Source: Bythopirellula goksoeyrii
GTDB taxonomy: Bacteria > Planctomycetota > Planctomycetia > Pirellulales > Lacipirellulaceae
NCBI RefSeq assembly: GCF_008065115.1
Contig: NZ_CP042913.1
Span: 1,586,338 to 1,650,337, forward strand
Direction of reading: 5' to 3'
Length of the DNA: 64,000 bases
This document shows positions 34,672 to 43,842 of the stretch, in pieces. The notes beneath the pieces were generated by a model. The model was not told the origin of the DNA, did not search any database, and saw only the letters and a program-made list of their open reading frames with translations. A program made the translations under genes and the position numbers. The first letter of the stretch is position 1. Every line of letters begins with the position of its first letter.

Positions 34672-35805
34672 CTACAGCGGAGTATCGCCGGCCGTTCCAC
34701 GGCGTCGCTGATAGCGGCGACTTGCTCGCTTAAGAAAGGCGCGTTCTTCTTCCGAGAGGTTCTCGAAACTGGTTCCATGTAACCGAGCCAGAATTGCATC
34801 GACACGAGCATCCTCATTGGCTTCACGTTCCCGCCGTTTGCGATCCAATGCTTCCTGTTGTTTGTCCTGGATATGCTCAACGAGAACTGCTGCGTGATCT
34901 TCTTCGACCCAATCCCCCGCTATCCAAATCTCATCGTCCGAATCTAGTTCGTCGATTGCCAGTCCGACATCGTAGTTCTTCGACGGCATATTTCCACGGG
35001 CCGCGTACAGCAGGAAAACGGAAGCCAAAGCAAGCGGAAACCAAGCGGGAACCAGGGCGTCTGGATTGGCCTGGCCAACCAGCACGGCACTTGAGATAGC
35101 CAAGAGGATGGCCGCTCCCAAAGCGACATGCGAAGTTGCATAAGCTGCGGTGTTGCGACCTACGACAGGCCACAACACGCCTCGCAGGATCTCGGCACCC
35201 GCACAAGGATCAACCGGGAGGAGATCGACCAGGAATAGACAGCAATTGATCCACACGATCATTTGCCCTACCAGCTTCATCGAGAAAAGCCTCGTGCCAG
35301 GTCCAGGATAAGCGAGTTCGGGATTGAGGGGACTGAAGAGTAGTTCCAAAACGCTACGATCCCCCGCGAAGGCCAATCCACAGCCAGCAACCACAATGAG
35401 CAAAAGTGCAACCAAGGGGCCAACCAACCCAGTAAGCAGATGGGCTGGAGGATCAGCGGGGAGGTGGATCCTCGATAATCCGCCAATGGGGCCTAAAACT
35501 AACGATGTCGCATGACCTCCGACACGTCTGGCCGCTAGCAATCGAACGAGTTCATGAAGGGCGACGCTCACAAGCAGAACTAGTAGCGCCAGACAAACCA
35601 ACCGCGTGTTCGCTCCCCCGAAGGTATGGGGAATGAGATATCCTTCGGTCGTAATGACGCTCTCAGCTTCGGCATGAATTCTGTTGAAATCTTTGGTCAG
35701 CAGCAGAGCACTCAAGGCCAAGATAGGGAAGAGGATGTGTACACGCACATCGATCCCACGCCAACGTCCCACGCACAGACTCAGCCGTTCATTCGAAGGG
35801 TTCAT
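34672..35805 (-). CDS. M50-like membrane protein with degenerate zinc site
   Basis: 377 residues. Hydrophobic segments and gene layout follow the site-2 protease/rhomboid-like M50B family: N-terminal GRWRGIDVRVHILFPILALS, then VALHELVRLLAARRVGG where M50 enzymes have HExxH. Here residue 88 is Arg instead of the second zinc His. The late NPxDGG ligand motif reads LLPVDPCAGAE. So the protease is probably inactive. The C-terminal ~110 residues are a charged, helical cytoplasmic tail (EEDHAAVLVEHIQDKQQEAL). It may bind substrates or partners without cutting. Confidence 0.7.
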   Translation of the reverse strand: MNPSNERLSLCVGRWRGIDVRVHILFPILALSALLLTKDFNRIHAEAESVITTEGYLIPHTFGGANTRLVCLALLVLLVSVALHELVRLLAARRVGGHATSLVLGPIGGLSRIHLPADPPAHLLTGLVGPLVALLLIVVAGCGLAFAGDRSVLELLFSPLNPELAYPGPGTRLFSMKLVGQMIVWINCCLFLVDLLPVDPCAGAEILRGVLWPVVGRNTAAYATSHVALGAAILLAISSAVLVGQANPDALVPAWFPLALASVFLLYAARGNMPSKNYDVGLAIDELDSDDEIWIAGDWVEEDHAAVLVEHIQDKQQEALDRKRREREANEDARVDAILARLHGTSFENLSEEERAFLKRASRRYQRRRGTAGDTPL

Positions 35806-36016
35806 GTTGGTACTCGCCGTGGCTCAATAATCTGGCCCATTGATGAGGTCGACGGAGGAAGCGGTAATGCCATGCTGGCTGATGGGCAGCCTGAATAGAC
35901 AACACACCTTCCAATTAAGTATCCTACCAACGGTTGCAATTGTCGGCAAACCAGAGTTTTCTGGAGCGGGAAAAAGTCCTTGAAATGGTACTGCGAATCC
36001 CTGGAAAAAACCACAA

Positions 36017-36541
36017 ATGTCCGAGAAATCCAAGCTCTTGCTCAAGACAAGCCGTTTCCGTGTGGTGGAGCACACTTTGCAAGCTGGGGATGGACAAAGT
36101 GTCGTTCATCGCCAGGTGATTGAGCATCCCGGGTCGGTAGCCATTATTCCCCTCTTGGAAGGAAATCGGGTCTGCCTGATCCGGAACTATCGCATCGCGG
36201 TGAAGAAAACCTTGATCGAACTTCCAGCCGGCACGATCGAACCCCCCGATTCCCCTTCAGAGACGGCTATTCGAGAACTAAAAGAGGAAACCGGTTTCGA
36301 GGCCCAAAGCTGGCAAGAACTACCGAGTTTCTATCTCTCACCGGGCATTCTCCGTGAACGCATGCACTTGTTCGTCGCTGAAAATTTGACGGTCGGTTCC
36401 ACCGCACGCGAAGCTGGAGAGGACATTGAGAACTTGATCGTCCCCTGGGAGGACGCGGTGGCCATGGCAATGCGGGGCGAAATCGAGGACGCGAAGACGC
36501 TTGTTGGTATCCTATCGTGGGATCGAGTGCGAGGAAGTTAA
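36017..36541 (+). CDS. Nudix hydrolase, ADP-ribose pyrophosphatase type
   Basis: 174 residues. The Nudix box is complete: GTIEPPDSPSETAIRELKEE followed by TGF, i.e. Gx5Ex7REUxEExGU. The N-terminal strand HPGSVAIIPLLEGNRVCLIR and the later FYLSPGILRERMHLFVAE resemble ADP-ribose pyrophosphatases (NudF type). It cleaves ADP-ribose or similar nucleoside diphosphates in the cytoplasm. Convergent with a small membrane protein gene. Confidence 0.88.
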   Translation: MSEKSKLLLKTSRFRVVEHTLQAGDGQSVVHRQVIEHPGSVAIIPLLEGNRVCLIRNYRIAVKKTLIELPAGTIEPPDSPSETAIRELKEETGFEAQSWQELPSFYLSPGILRERMHLFVAENLTVGSTAREAGEDIENLIVPWEDAVAMAMRGEIEDAKTLVGILSWDRVRGS

Positions 36542-36546
36542 GTCCT

Positions 36547-36912
36547 CTACTGCAATCCACGCACCAGCAGGGTCAAAATGGGGGCGATCGCCAGACAGGC
36601 TCCGAAGACGACCAGCCCTGTCGGTGGGAGAGTGCTCCGCAGTTTGTAGACCGCTGGCAAGAGCAGCAGCGACAACACGCCGATAAAGGCCCCAGCAAAA
36701 AGCATTAATTCACGCAAGGCCAAGAGTCCTTTTGCTTCAGGCGAATCGGCCAACCAAAAGTGAATTGCCACGATCGCCAAATCGCAGAAGAACAGCGTGG
36801 TGATCGTTACGGTCCAAGCCACCGTGATTGCCTCGCTCCCCCGCGATTCGGCGGGAGTCCGGTATTGAAGCTTCTTTTGCTTCTTGGATGGCTTGTTCTT
36901 CTTGGCAGTCAT
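36547..36912 (-). CDS. Small membrane protein, three helices
   Basis: 121 residues from ATG 36912. A Lys-rich N-terminus (MTAKKNKPSKKQKKLQYRTP) is followed by three hydrophobic segments: about residues 30-53, 65-88 and 97-117. No domain recognised. It stops 5 bases from the Nudix stop, tail to tail. Confidence 0.6.
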   Translation of the reverse strand: MTAKKNKPSKKQKKLQYRTPAESRGSEAITVAWTVTITTLFFCDLAIVAIHFWLADSPEAKGLLALRELMLFAGAFIGVLSLLLLPAVYKLRSTLPPTGLVVFGACLAIAPILTLLVRGLQ

Positions 36913-37080
36913 AAGACTCGTTGCGAGAATTGCACGGTGATGCAAAAAAACAGCAAAGTGAGAGCTTAGACCATTTAACTTTGTGCCCCATCGTCTGGCT
37001 AGGACCTGGAATTCAAAATTTCAGATTATTTGATTTGCCTGTCGAGTAGATTCGAGCTATTTTTTCTTCAGCGGAGGCTT

Positions 37081-37884
37081 ATGACGACCTCTCGCGCACC
37101 TTTTCCCATGCGGCTTCCACCCATCCTGCCGCATTGGCTGGTTCAACAGCCCCATATTCAGGCCATTGCCGAACAAATCAACGACATCAAATCGCAGCTC
37201 ATGAGCTGCGCGAACGATCGGAACCATATCATGTCAACATCAACTCTTGATTCCATGCAATCTTTGCACGAAGCTTTGGAGCCTCTAGGCGTAGTACGGA
37301 CCGAGAACGACGACTTGGGGACCTGGATACACGACTCGTTTGCAGCCCTAGAGAAACTGCACGAGGAACTCACGCAGTGGCAGAGCGAATTGGCACGAAA
37401 GGAAACGCAACTCGACCTGCGTTCGGATGCACTGGAAAAGTGCCCTCAGGGTAGCAGTGAGGATCAGCAGCACCAACTGACGGAGCTCCAGGAAGAGCTA
37501 GCCGCGGCCAAAGAAGACGCGAAAGTCCTGGAAGAAGAAAAGGCTCAGCAACTGATTCAATACGAGAAACTGGTGAGCAAATACGAGCAAATCAAGTCGG
37601 AGCTGCACGCGGCTCAGGAACAAGTCAGCCAGCTCGTGTCCACAATCGAGAGCCAACGCCACAGTGCCGAAAAGGCACGTGAAATCTGGCAAAAAGAATT
37701 TGAGCGACTGCACGTAGCACTCGATAAGCACCATGCAAAACTCCTGGTCCATCTAGAGAAATCAACAACTCTGGAAGAGGGGACGGAAACGGGCGAACCT
37801 GATCCGACGAAAACGGTTCCTTCAGTTGCAGAGAGCCCGGCTCCTCGGCAACGGAACCAATCGCGGCGCAGAGCTAAGAAATAG
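37081..37884 (+). CDS. Coiled-coil protein
   Basis: 267 residues from ATG 37081 behind GGAGG. From about residue 85 to 230 the sequence is a long heptad-rich coiled coil (LTELQEELAAAKEDAKVLEE). The C-terminus is a basic tail RQRNQSRRRAKK that could bind nucleic acid or membrane. No signal peptide. Function unknown; the layout resembles structural or scaffold proteins. Confidence 0.6.
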   Translation: MTTSRAPFPMRLPPILPHWLVQQPHIQAIAEQINDIKSQLMSCANDRNHIMSTSTLDSMQSLHEALEPLGVVRTENDDLGTWIHDSFAALEKLHEELTQWQSELARKETQLDLRSDALEKCPQGSSEDQQHQLTELQEELAAAKEDAKVLEEEKAQQLIQYEKLVSKYEQIKSELHAAQEQVSQLVSTIESQRHSAEKAREIWQKEFERLHVALDKHHAKLLVHLEKSTTLEEGTETGEPDPTKTVPSVAESPAPRQRNQSRRRAKK

Positions 37885-37965
37885 CAGCGCATCTGCACTA
37901 AGTGCGAATAGTCCAAACGGTCTCGAATCGGTTTGATCATTCGAACCCTAGGAGTGAGGGAAGAG

Positions 37966-38032
37966 ACTCTCGCAGAGCCACACAGAGGAAACGACAACCT
38001 CTTTCTCTGTGACTCCGCGTCTCTGCGAGAGT
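37966..38032. repeat. Nested inverted repeat
   Basis: ACTCTCGCAGAG at 37966-37977 pairs with CTCTGCGAGAGT at 38021-38032, with an inner CACAGAGG/CCTCTTTCTCTGTG pair. A dispersed hairpin element before the small gene at 38068. Confidence 0.75.
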
Positions 38033-38067
38033 TTGTCTTGAACGTTTTCACAAAGAGCTAACCGTCC

Positions 38068-38433
38068 ATGAAATACCATCCCCACGCTGCACATAATAGC
38101 CAGCCTTCAGATGTTGGAGGTGGTACGTCACCCACTTTAGAATGCCCATCCCATCGGCTCCATCCTGATTCTGAGCAGGTGCGGCACCTACTTGAGCAAC
38201 TCGACGATGTTGTCTTCCAAGCGATCCGCGGAGATGCTGCGTCGCTAGCGAAGGCCCACCAGTTGTGGCCCCAGGTGGTCGAGATGATCGGCTGGGAACT
38301 TGTGGAAGAATCGCGCGAACAGTATTTGCGCTACGCTACCGATCTCATGAGAGAATGTGAAGCGGATCGCGTGCGCAATCCCGAGCATGCCATTGCGGCG
38401 ATTGAAGTGATCGAATTGCTGACGGGGCAATAG
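38068..38433 (+). CDS. Small conserved hypothetical protein
   Basis: 121 residues. A disordered N-terminus (about 35 residues) is followed by a helical domain (LEQLDDVVFQAIRGDAASLA, VEESREQYLRYATDLMRECE). Charged and soluble. No domain recognised. It converges with carA. Confidence 0.55.
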   Translation: MKYHPHAAHNSQPSDVGGGTSPTLECPSHRLHPDSEQVRHLLEQLDDVVFQAIRGDAASLAKAHQLWPQVVEMIGWELVEESREQYLRYATDLMRECEADRVRNPEHAIAAIEVIELLTGQ

Positions 38434-38491
38434 AAGTTGAGGATTGAGTGTGGAGAGTTGAGGACAAGAATCGGGCTCGGGACCCTCAACA

Positions 38492-39634
38492 CTAAACACT
38501 CAACTCTAGACCCTTCCCCATCGAGTCCAAAAACTGCTGAAACAGATAGTGGCTGTCGTGGGGACCAGCGGATGCTTCGGGGTGGTATTGCACGCTGAAT
38601 GCGGCTAGATCCCGATGCCGGACACCCTCGATCGAGCCATCGTTCAGGCTGCGGTGGGTGACTTCCAGAACTTCCGGCAGTGAATCTTCGTCAACGGCAA
38701 AGCCGTGGTTCTGTGAAGTAATTTCAACAGTTCCGTCCTTGAGGTTTTGCACTGGCTGGTTCGCGCCCCGATGGCCGAATTTCATCTTGAAGGTCTTTGC
38801 CCCGCAGGCCAGGGAGAGCAACTGGTGCCCCAGGCAGATGCCGAAAATTGGCTGCTTTCCTAGTAACTCACGGATTGTGCCAATTGCATATTCCAGCGGC
38901 TCCGGATCGCCGGGGCCATTGGAGAGGAACACCCCGTCGGGATTTTGAGCTATCACATCCGCAGCCGTCGAAGTCCCTGGCATAACCGTCACCCGGCAAC
39001 CCTGGTCAACCAGATGCCGAGGAATATTCCACTTCATGCCATAGTCCAGAGCAACAACGTGGGGTGATTCCGCATTCCCCATTCCGCATTCCGCATTCAA
39101 ATGCGTCCAGTTGCTGACGGTGGAATCCCATGTGGCGGACTCGCTTGGCATGACCTCTTGGACCAAATCGCGGCCGACCAGGCCGGGGCTCGCCTTGGCC
39201 TTGGCCACCAAACTGGCGTCGTCCAGATCCGTAGTGGAGAGCACGCCCCGCATGGCTCCCTGGGAGCGAATACGACGGACGAGGGCTCGCGTGTCGATCG
39301 ATTCGATGGCTACGACCCCCCACTTTTTGAGAAACTCTGAAAGTGAGGCCTCTGAGCGAAAATTGCTTTGGATGCGGCTATGCTCCCGCACGACGAAGCC
39401 TGCCAAGTGGGGACGGCTGCTTTCGAAGTCGGCTTCGTTTACGCCGTAGTTGCCGATTTGGGGGTAGGTCATCGTGACAATCTGCCCCCGATAGCTCGGA
39501 TCAGTGAGAATCTCCTGATAGCCGGTCATCGAGGTATTGAAACAGACCTCGCCATCGACTTCGCCCTCGGCGCCGATCGAACTGCCGGCGTAGACGGTTC
39601 CATCTTCGAGTGCCAATTTTGCCGGTTGTGCCAT
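38492..39634 (-). CDS. carA: Carbamoyl-phosphate synthase small subunit CarA
   Basis: 380 residues. The N-terminal domain (ALEDGTVYAGSSIGAEGEVD, then NTSMTGYQEILTDPSYRGQI) and the class I glutaminase domain with nucleophile Cys in FGICLGHQLLSLACG and the late HPEASAG are complete. It supplies ammonia from glutamine to CarB for arginine and pyrimidine synthesis. The linker between the domains contains NAECGMGNAES, encoded by a heptamer tandem repeat at 39067-39098. carB is not adjacent. Confidence 0.95.
   Translation of the reverse strand: MAQPAKLALEDGTVYAGSSIGAEGEVDGEVCFNTSMTGYQEILTDPSYRGQIVTMTYPQIGNYGVNEADFESSRPHLAGFVVREHSRIQSNFRSEASLSEFLKKWGVVAIESIDTRALVRRIRSQGAMRGVLSTTDLDDASLVAKAKASPGLVGRDLVQEVMPSESATWDSTVSNWTHLNAECGMGNAESPHVVALDYGMKWNIPRHLVDQGCRVTVMPGTSTAADVIAQNPDGVFLSNGPGDPEPLEYAIGTIRELLGKQPIFGICLGHQLLSLACGAKTFKMKFGHRGANQPVQNLKDGTVEITSQNHGFAVDEDSLPEVLEVTHRSLNDGSIEGVRHRDLAAFSVQYHPEASAGPHDSHYLFQQFLDSMGKGLELSV
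39067..39098. repeat. Heptamer tandem repeat (ATTCCGC)n inside carA
   Basis: Four full 7-base units, three ATTCCGC and one ATTCCCC, plus a partial ATTC. They lie in the linker of CarA and keep the frame. Any change of one unit would shift the frame of carA. Confidence 0.9.
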
Positions 39635-39721
39635 TTGAATCGTTGCTACTTTACCTGCCGGGGAGTGGGAAGGGATTTGGCGGTCAAGCCAGGTCAGCTC
39701 TTACGACGATAGCCCAAATTA

Positions 39722-39817
39722 GGCTGTGGGTCTCCGGGTGTTGAACACGCAAGTGAGACAACCGGTCAGCCTAAACTTCGAGGGTTCTTGCCCCGGCGAG
39801 CAGGGACCCTCTTTTTA
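39722..39817 (+). ncRNA. Possible structured RNA with terminator-like end
   Basis: On the plus strand AGGCTG...CAGCCT, with inner CCGG/CCGG and GTTG/CAAC, form a long hairpin at about 39721-39772. This is followed by GAGGGT...ACCCTC (39780-39785 with 39806-39811) and a T5 run. No plus-strand gene precedes it, so it may end a small RNA. Read on the other strand, it is the carA leader and might regulate carA. No known riboswitch was recognised. Confidence 0.35.
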
Positions 39818-39954
39818 TGCGCTGAGGAGATTTTAGCGAATCTCGGCCCGAAACTGTAGGGGCTAGAAAATTAACGCGAAACCGCAAGCGCCCTAGCCGG
39901 ACTAACACCTTGGTCCGGGAAAAAAACAGTATTCAGAGGCTAAGCCTCTAACAG

Positions 39955-41298
39955 CTATTGCCAAGTCCAGTTGCCACTGGGTGCGGCCAACTTCGCACGG
40001 ACATCACCCACGGCAGCGACTTCTTCGATCTCGTCAGCGACTGTCCAGGGGATGAGTTGCACGCCACCGGAAGCACTCACGACGAAATCGTTGCGGCGGC
40101 GTACGAAGTTCGCTTGGGAATTGACCTGACGAGGGGCATAGTACTCGCTCAGAGCCAGGGCGTGAGTTAGCTCGGGCAAAGTGAGGCCTGCCTTGTCGAG
40201 CAAGCCCTGCTTGTCGATCAGGGCGGCCACGACGGCCAAGTCCATCGCGTTGCGCAAGGATCCGAACGAGGAATCGTGGTCGGCCAGTTCGTTGAAACGC
40301 TCGGTGAATTTATTGGCCCAAGCAGTAGCAGCGGCACCCGCTTTGGAGCTGCTTTGGCGAATGCCTGCGGCATTGAAATGATCTTCTTCGGTGAGGCATT
40401 GCACGCCCTGGCCGCGAAGTTCCCAGGCCAGGCCGGCAGCATCCTTGGCCAAGGGTTCGTACTTGGGAGCGAGCCACCAACGAGGCGTGGCACTGGTGCT
40501 GCCGCGACTCGAGGCGAGCATTTCCATGAAGCTTGGCATGTCTCCGACGGGGGACGCATCAAAACCCATGGCGAGCCGTTTCATGCGGAAGTCGGCGGCG
40601 ACCATGGTGCGAGCGAAATGGCTGGATTGTGGTACACCGGTGACAGTGACGACTTGTGGGCCCAGGGCCTCTTCCATCGTGGTCATCGTTTGCTCGGGAT
40701 CGCCCATCGACTGGATGCGGCGCATCACACCGCGGAGTCGCTGCATCCCGGCGGGGGTGGGATCAATCGAGCAGGAGATCGCTTCGAGTTGTTCGACATC
40801 GCGGGTGCGCAATGCGACGACCAAGTCTTCTAGCAGCAACACGGGGCGGCCGGTCGTGGCACCCACCACATTGCCCAATCTATCGACACGCCATCCTTCG
40901 GCCGGGCCCGCGATGACGACATCGTTTTGTTCGGGATAGACAAACACATACTTCACCCGTTGTAGTCCTGCTAGGTAGCGGACCGACTCGGGAAGCTCCG
41001 AGCCTTCGGCCAAGTGCTTGGCGACTTCGGCTTCAAGTTGCTTGAGCGACACGGCGCGCACGTCGGTGAAGGCCTGCAAATCCTCGGGCACTTCAGCGAG
41101 CGCTGACTCACGCATCTTGGCCAAGGCGGCTTCGTCTTCAACCGTGGGCGCCTGGACGACACCCTCGGCATCGACGGCGATACCACCGATCGCTTGTTGC
41201 ACAAACTGTGCAGATAGTTCCGCCGTGGCCAGCGACCAGGCAAGACCTAATGCCAGAACAAAAACGGGACAACGATAGCGGGTTGAAAATCGGTTCAT
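39955..41298 (-). CDS. DUF1598 protein, secreted
   Basis: 447 residues. A signal peptide (CPVFVLALGLAWSLATAELS) is followed by a domain with YLAGLQRVKYVFVYPEQNDV, VIAGPAEGWRVDRLGNVVGA and RPVLLLEDLVVALR, then SIDPTPAGMQRLRG. This is the planctomycete-specific DUF1598 arrangement. Function unknown; exported. It lies upstream of carA on the same strand with a 320-base gap, so a shared transcript is uncertain. Confidence 0.85.
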   Translation of the reverse strand: MNRFSTRYRCPVFVLALGLAWSLATAELSAQFVQQAIGGIAVDAEGVVQAPTVEDEAALAKMRESALAEVPEDLQAFTDVRAVSLKQLEAEVAKHLAEGSELPESVRYLAGLQRVKYVFVYPEQNDVVIAGPAEGWRVDRLGNVVGATTGRPVLLLEDLVVALRTRDVEQLEAISCSIDPTPAGMQRLRGVMRRIQSMGDPEQTMTTMEEALGPQVVTVTGVPQSSHFARTMVAADFRMKRLAMGFDASPVGDMPSFMEMLASSRGSTSATPRWWLAPKYEPLAKDAAGLAWELRGQGVQCLTEEDHFNAAGIRQSSSKAGAAATAWANKFTERFNELADHDSSFGSLRNAMDLAVVAALIDKQGLLDKAGLTLPELTHALALSEYYAPRQVNSQANFVRRRNDFVVSASGGVQLIPWTVADEIEEVAAVGDVRAKLAAPSGNWTWQ

Positions 41299-41719
41299 CT
41301 CTTGTGCTTCTCCTCAGGACCAAATCAGAAGTGATTCGGCGGAACGCTAACGACACAATCTCGCCCGGTGTGGGCAAGAGAAGGGTTGTTGGGTATTGGT
41401 TGCCTCTCCCTTTAGACTAGTCGGTAAAGAGACGATATTCAACATTTTTCGCCCCATTTCTCTTCTCAGCCAGGGCAAAGCAGCCGTTTTGTATCTTCTA
41501 AACGCCTTCACTGGGCGGAGATCAAGTGCCGCAGCCAGATTTCCGCCGGTTTTGGCAGCATTGGCAAGAGGACATTTACGCTTCCGATCATGCGGCCTGT
41601 AACGTCTCCACGATTGCCAGTCGGACAATTGGACACAAGAGAAGGCTACGCCAAGTGCAGCAATTGGTTACAATAGGACTATCTTGCGAGAGTGAAACTG
41701 CTGACCCCTGCCAAACTGC
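41299..41719. other. Divergent intergenic region
   Basis: About 420 bases between the DUF1598 start and the activator start. It should hold both promoters; no clear element was recognised and the short frames are not convincing. Confidence 0.5.
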
Positions 41720-43753
41720 ATGAATGCTTATCTGATAATCCGCGAGGGCTCGAAATGGGCGGATGTCATACGCCTGGTTCCTGGCGAATCGGCAACCATT
41801 GGACGGGCCCCGACCAACACGGTCTCGATTAAAGACGAGCGATGTAGTCGTAACCATGCTGAGGTCTTTTTCACACAGGGCAAGTGGATGCTCCGCGATC
41901 TGGAAAGCCGCAATGGCACCCTGGTTAGCGGCGTGAAAGTCTCGCAGGATCACGAACTCCAGCCGGGCGACATTATCCAGATTGGCAACTCTCAGTTGGC
42001 TTTTGTGCATGAGCTGACCGAAGCGTTTCCCGAGTCGGGGAGCTTTCTGAAATCGTCTAAACCTATGGGCGAGCCTGATGCGATCACCGGCGATTTGGGT
42101 GAAGACACCGAGAGTGTGTTCGAATCTTTCGAACCAACGATGATTACGCATCGCAAAGATCAGAGTCGCTTTCTCGATGAGAGCGACCTGGACGAAAGCG
42201 ATGAAGCGTTTCCCAAGGTCGGCCGCGCTGCTGCCAAACTCTGCCGCCTCGCTTTCGATTTGGCCAAGTCGACCGACATCGTCTCACTGGCCAATGCGAC
42301 ACTGGCCGGCTTGTTCGAAGGAACCGGCGTGGATGCCGGCGCGATTCTGCTTCGCTCGCAAGATAACACCGGCAAACGACAAGCGGAGGAGTTGGACGTG
42401 ATCGCATCACGGAGCGACAGCGAACATTCGTATCACCGAGTTTCGTCGTTTCTGACTGCGACCGTGTTGCGTGATGGGCAGGCGGTCATGGCACGCAACG
42501 TGATGGACGACAGCGATCTGGGCAACCGCGACAGCAAAGGGGAAATCCTGGCTACCAGTGTCATTTGCGCTCCCATCCGCATGGCGGGGAGCATCTTTGG
42601 TCTGATTCATCTCTACACCACCGGTGCTGACCGCACGACCGATCCCGAGGATCTAGAGTTTACGCTGGCCGTGGCGGACACCGTCGGCGTGGCCCTGGAG
42701 AACATGAACAAGCGGCAAGAGCTGGCCGAGAACCTCAACCAGATGCGAAGCGAAAACGTGCAGCTTCGCGAGCAGCTGGGTGTGCAAAGCGAGATCGTCG
42801 GCTCCAGTGAAGTAATGATGGAGGTGACCCAGCAGATTGCTAGGGCTGCCCCAAGTCGCGCGACAGTCTTGATTCGCGGGGAGAGTGGCGTCGGCAAGGA
42901 ACTGGTCGCCCGGGCCGTGCATTTCTCCAGCCCGCGGGCGAAGAAACCGTTTGTGTGTCTCAACTGTGCCGCACTGAGCGAGTCGCTACTGGAGAGCGAA
43001 CTCTTCGGCCACGAAAAGGGTTCCTTCACGGGTGCTACCGAGCGGAAGATCGGCAAGTTCGAGCAGGCCGACAAAGGGACCCTGATGCTTGACGAGATCG
43101 GCGAGATGGGCCAGTCACTGCAGGCGAAATTCTTGCGCGTGCTCGAGGGGCATCCCTATGAGCGCGTGGGTGGAACGCAACAGATCAAAGTCGATGTGCG
43201 GGTAATAGCCGCGACGAACCGCGACTTGGAAAAGGATGTCGCAGAAGGCAAATTCCGCCGCGATTTGTATTTCCGCCTGCACGTGTTGGAAATCATCGTT
43301 CCTGGTCTACGCAAACGGCCCGGTGACATTCCCGATCTGGCAGAGTTTTTCCTGCGCCGCTTTAGCGAAGAGACGGGTCGCAAGCTCAAAGGATTTACCC
43401 CCCGCGCGATGGAAGAACTCTTGAGGTATCGCTGGCCAGGCAATGTGCGTGAGCTCAAGAACGTCATCGAACGGGCCGTCGTGCTGGCGCGCGGCGAGTA
43501 TGTGGACCACACGGACTTGGTGCTCTCTGCATTGAAAACCGCTGGCGACACGGAGATAGGAGTCGAGCTGGCCAACCCGAAGGACTATGAGCCGATGTCC
43601 CTGGCCGATATCGAGCGAATTCACATCCTGCAAACGCTCAATTCCACCGGTTGGAATAAGAGTCGATCAGCCGGTATTCTGGGAGTCGAGCGTTCAACAT
43701 TGGACAGGAAGATTCGCCGCTACGGCCTAGTTGAGGAAAAACCTCGGGCATAG
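41720..43753 (+). CDS. FHA-GAF-AAA+ sigma54-dependent transcriptional activator
   Basis: 677 residues. The FHA domain (about 20-80: [34 protein letters not shown]) should bind phospho-threonine. A GAF-like sensor domain covers about 165-330. The AAA+ domain has Walker A GESGVGKE (near 387) and GSFTGA at about 434-439, where sigma54 activators usually have GAFTGA. It also has Walker [13 protein letters not shown] and arginine-finger region [10 protein letters not shown] Fis-type helix-turn-helix ends the protein ([18 protein letters not shown]). So it likely turns sigma54 promoters on in response to a Ser/Thr kinase signal and a small ligand. Possible targets include the groEL2 promoter in this window; this is inference. 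Confidence 0.92.
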   Translation: MNAYLIIREGSKWADVIRLVPGESATIGRAPTNTVSIKDERCSRNHAEVFFTQGKWMLRDLESRNGTLVSGVKVSQDHELQPGDIIQIGNSQLAFVHELTEAFPESGSFLKSSKPMGEPDAITGDLGEDTESVFESFEPTMITHRKDQSRFLDESDLDESDEAFPKVGRAAAKLCRLAFDLAKSTDIVSLANATLAGLFEGTGVDAGAILLRSQDNTGKRQAEELDVIASRSDSEHSYHRVSSFLTATVLRDGQAVMARNVMDDSDLGNRDSKGEILATSVICAPIRMAGSIFGLIHLYTTGADRTTDPEDLEFTLAVADTVGVALENMNKRQELAENLNQMRSENVQLREQLGVQSEIVGSSEVMMEVTQQIARAAPSRATVLIRGESGVGKELVARAVHFSSPRAKKPFVCLNCAALSESLLESELFGHEKGSFTGATERKIGKFEQADKGTLMLDEIGEMGQSLQAKFLRVLEGHPYERVGGTQQIKVDVRVIAATNRDLEKDVAEGKFRRDLYFRLHVLEIIVPGLRKRPGDIPDLAEFFLRRFSEETGRKLKGFTPRAMEELLRYRWPGNVRELKNVIERAVVLARGEYVDHTDLVLSALKTAGDTEIGVELANPKDYEPMSLADIERIHILQTLNSTGWNKSRSAGILGVERSTLDRKIRRYGLVEEKPRA

Positions 43754-43842
43754 TAAAACCCTTAGCCGGAGGCACACCTGCCTCCGGGATAGCGCAACAC
43801 TGAAATTCTCGGACCTCGTGGCGGTCCGGCTAGGAGCCTCCA

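Noticed and set aside
39722-39817. 6S, SRP or RNase P RNA
   Set aside because: The conserved cores (such as the SRP GGAAGG loop or the RNase P GAGGAAAGTCC box) are absent.
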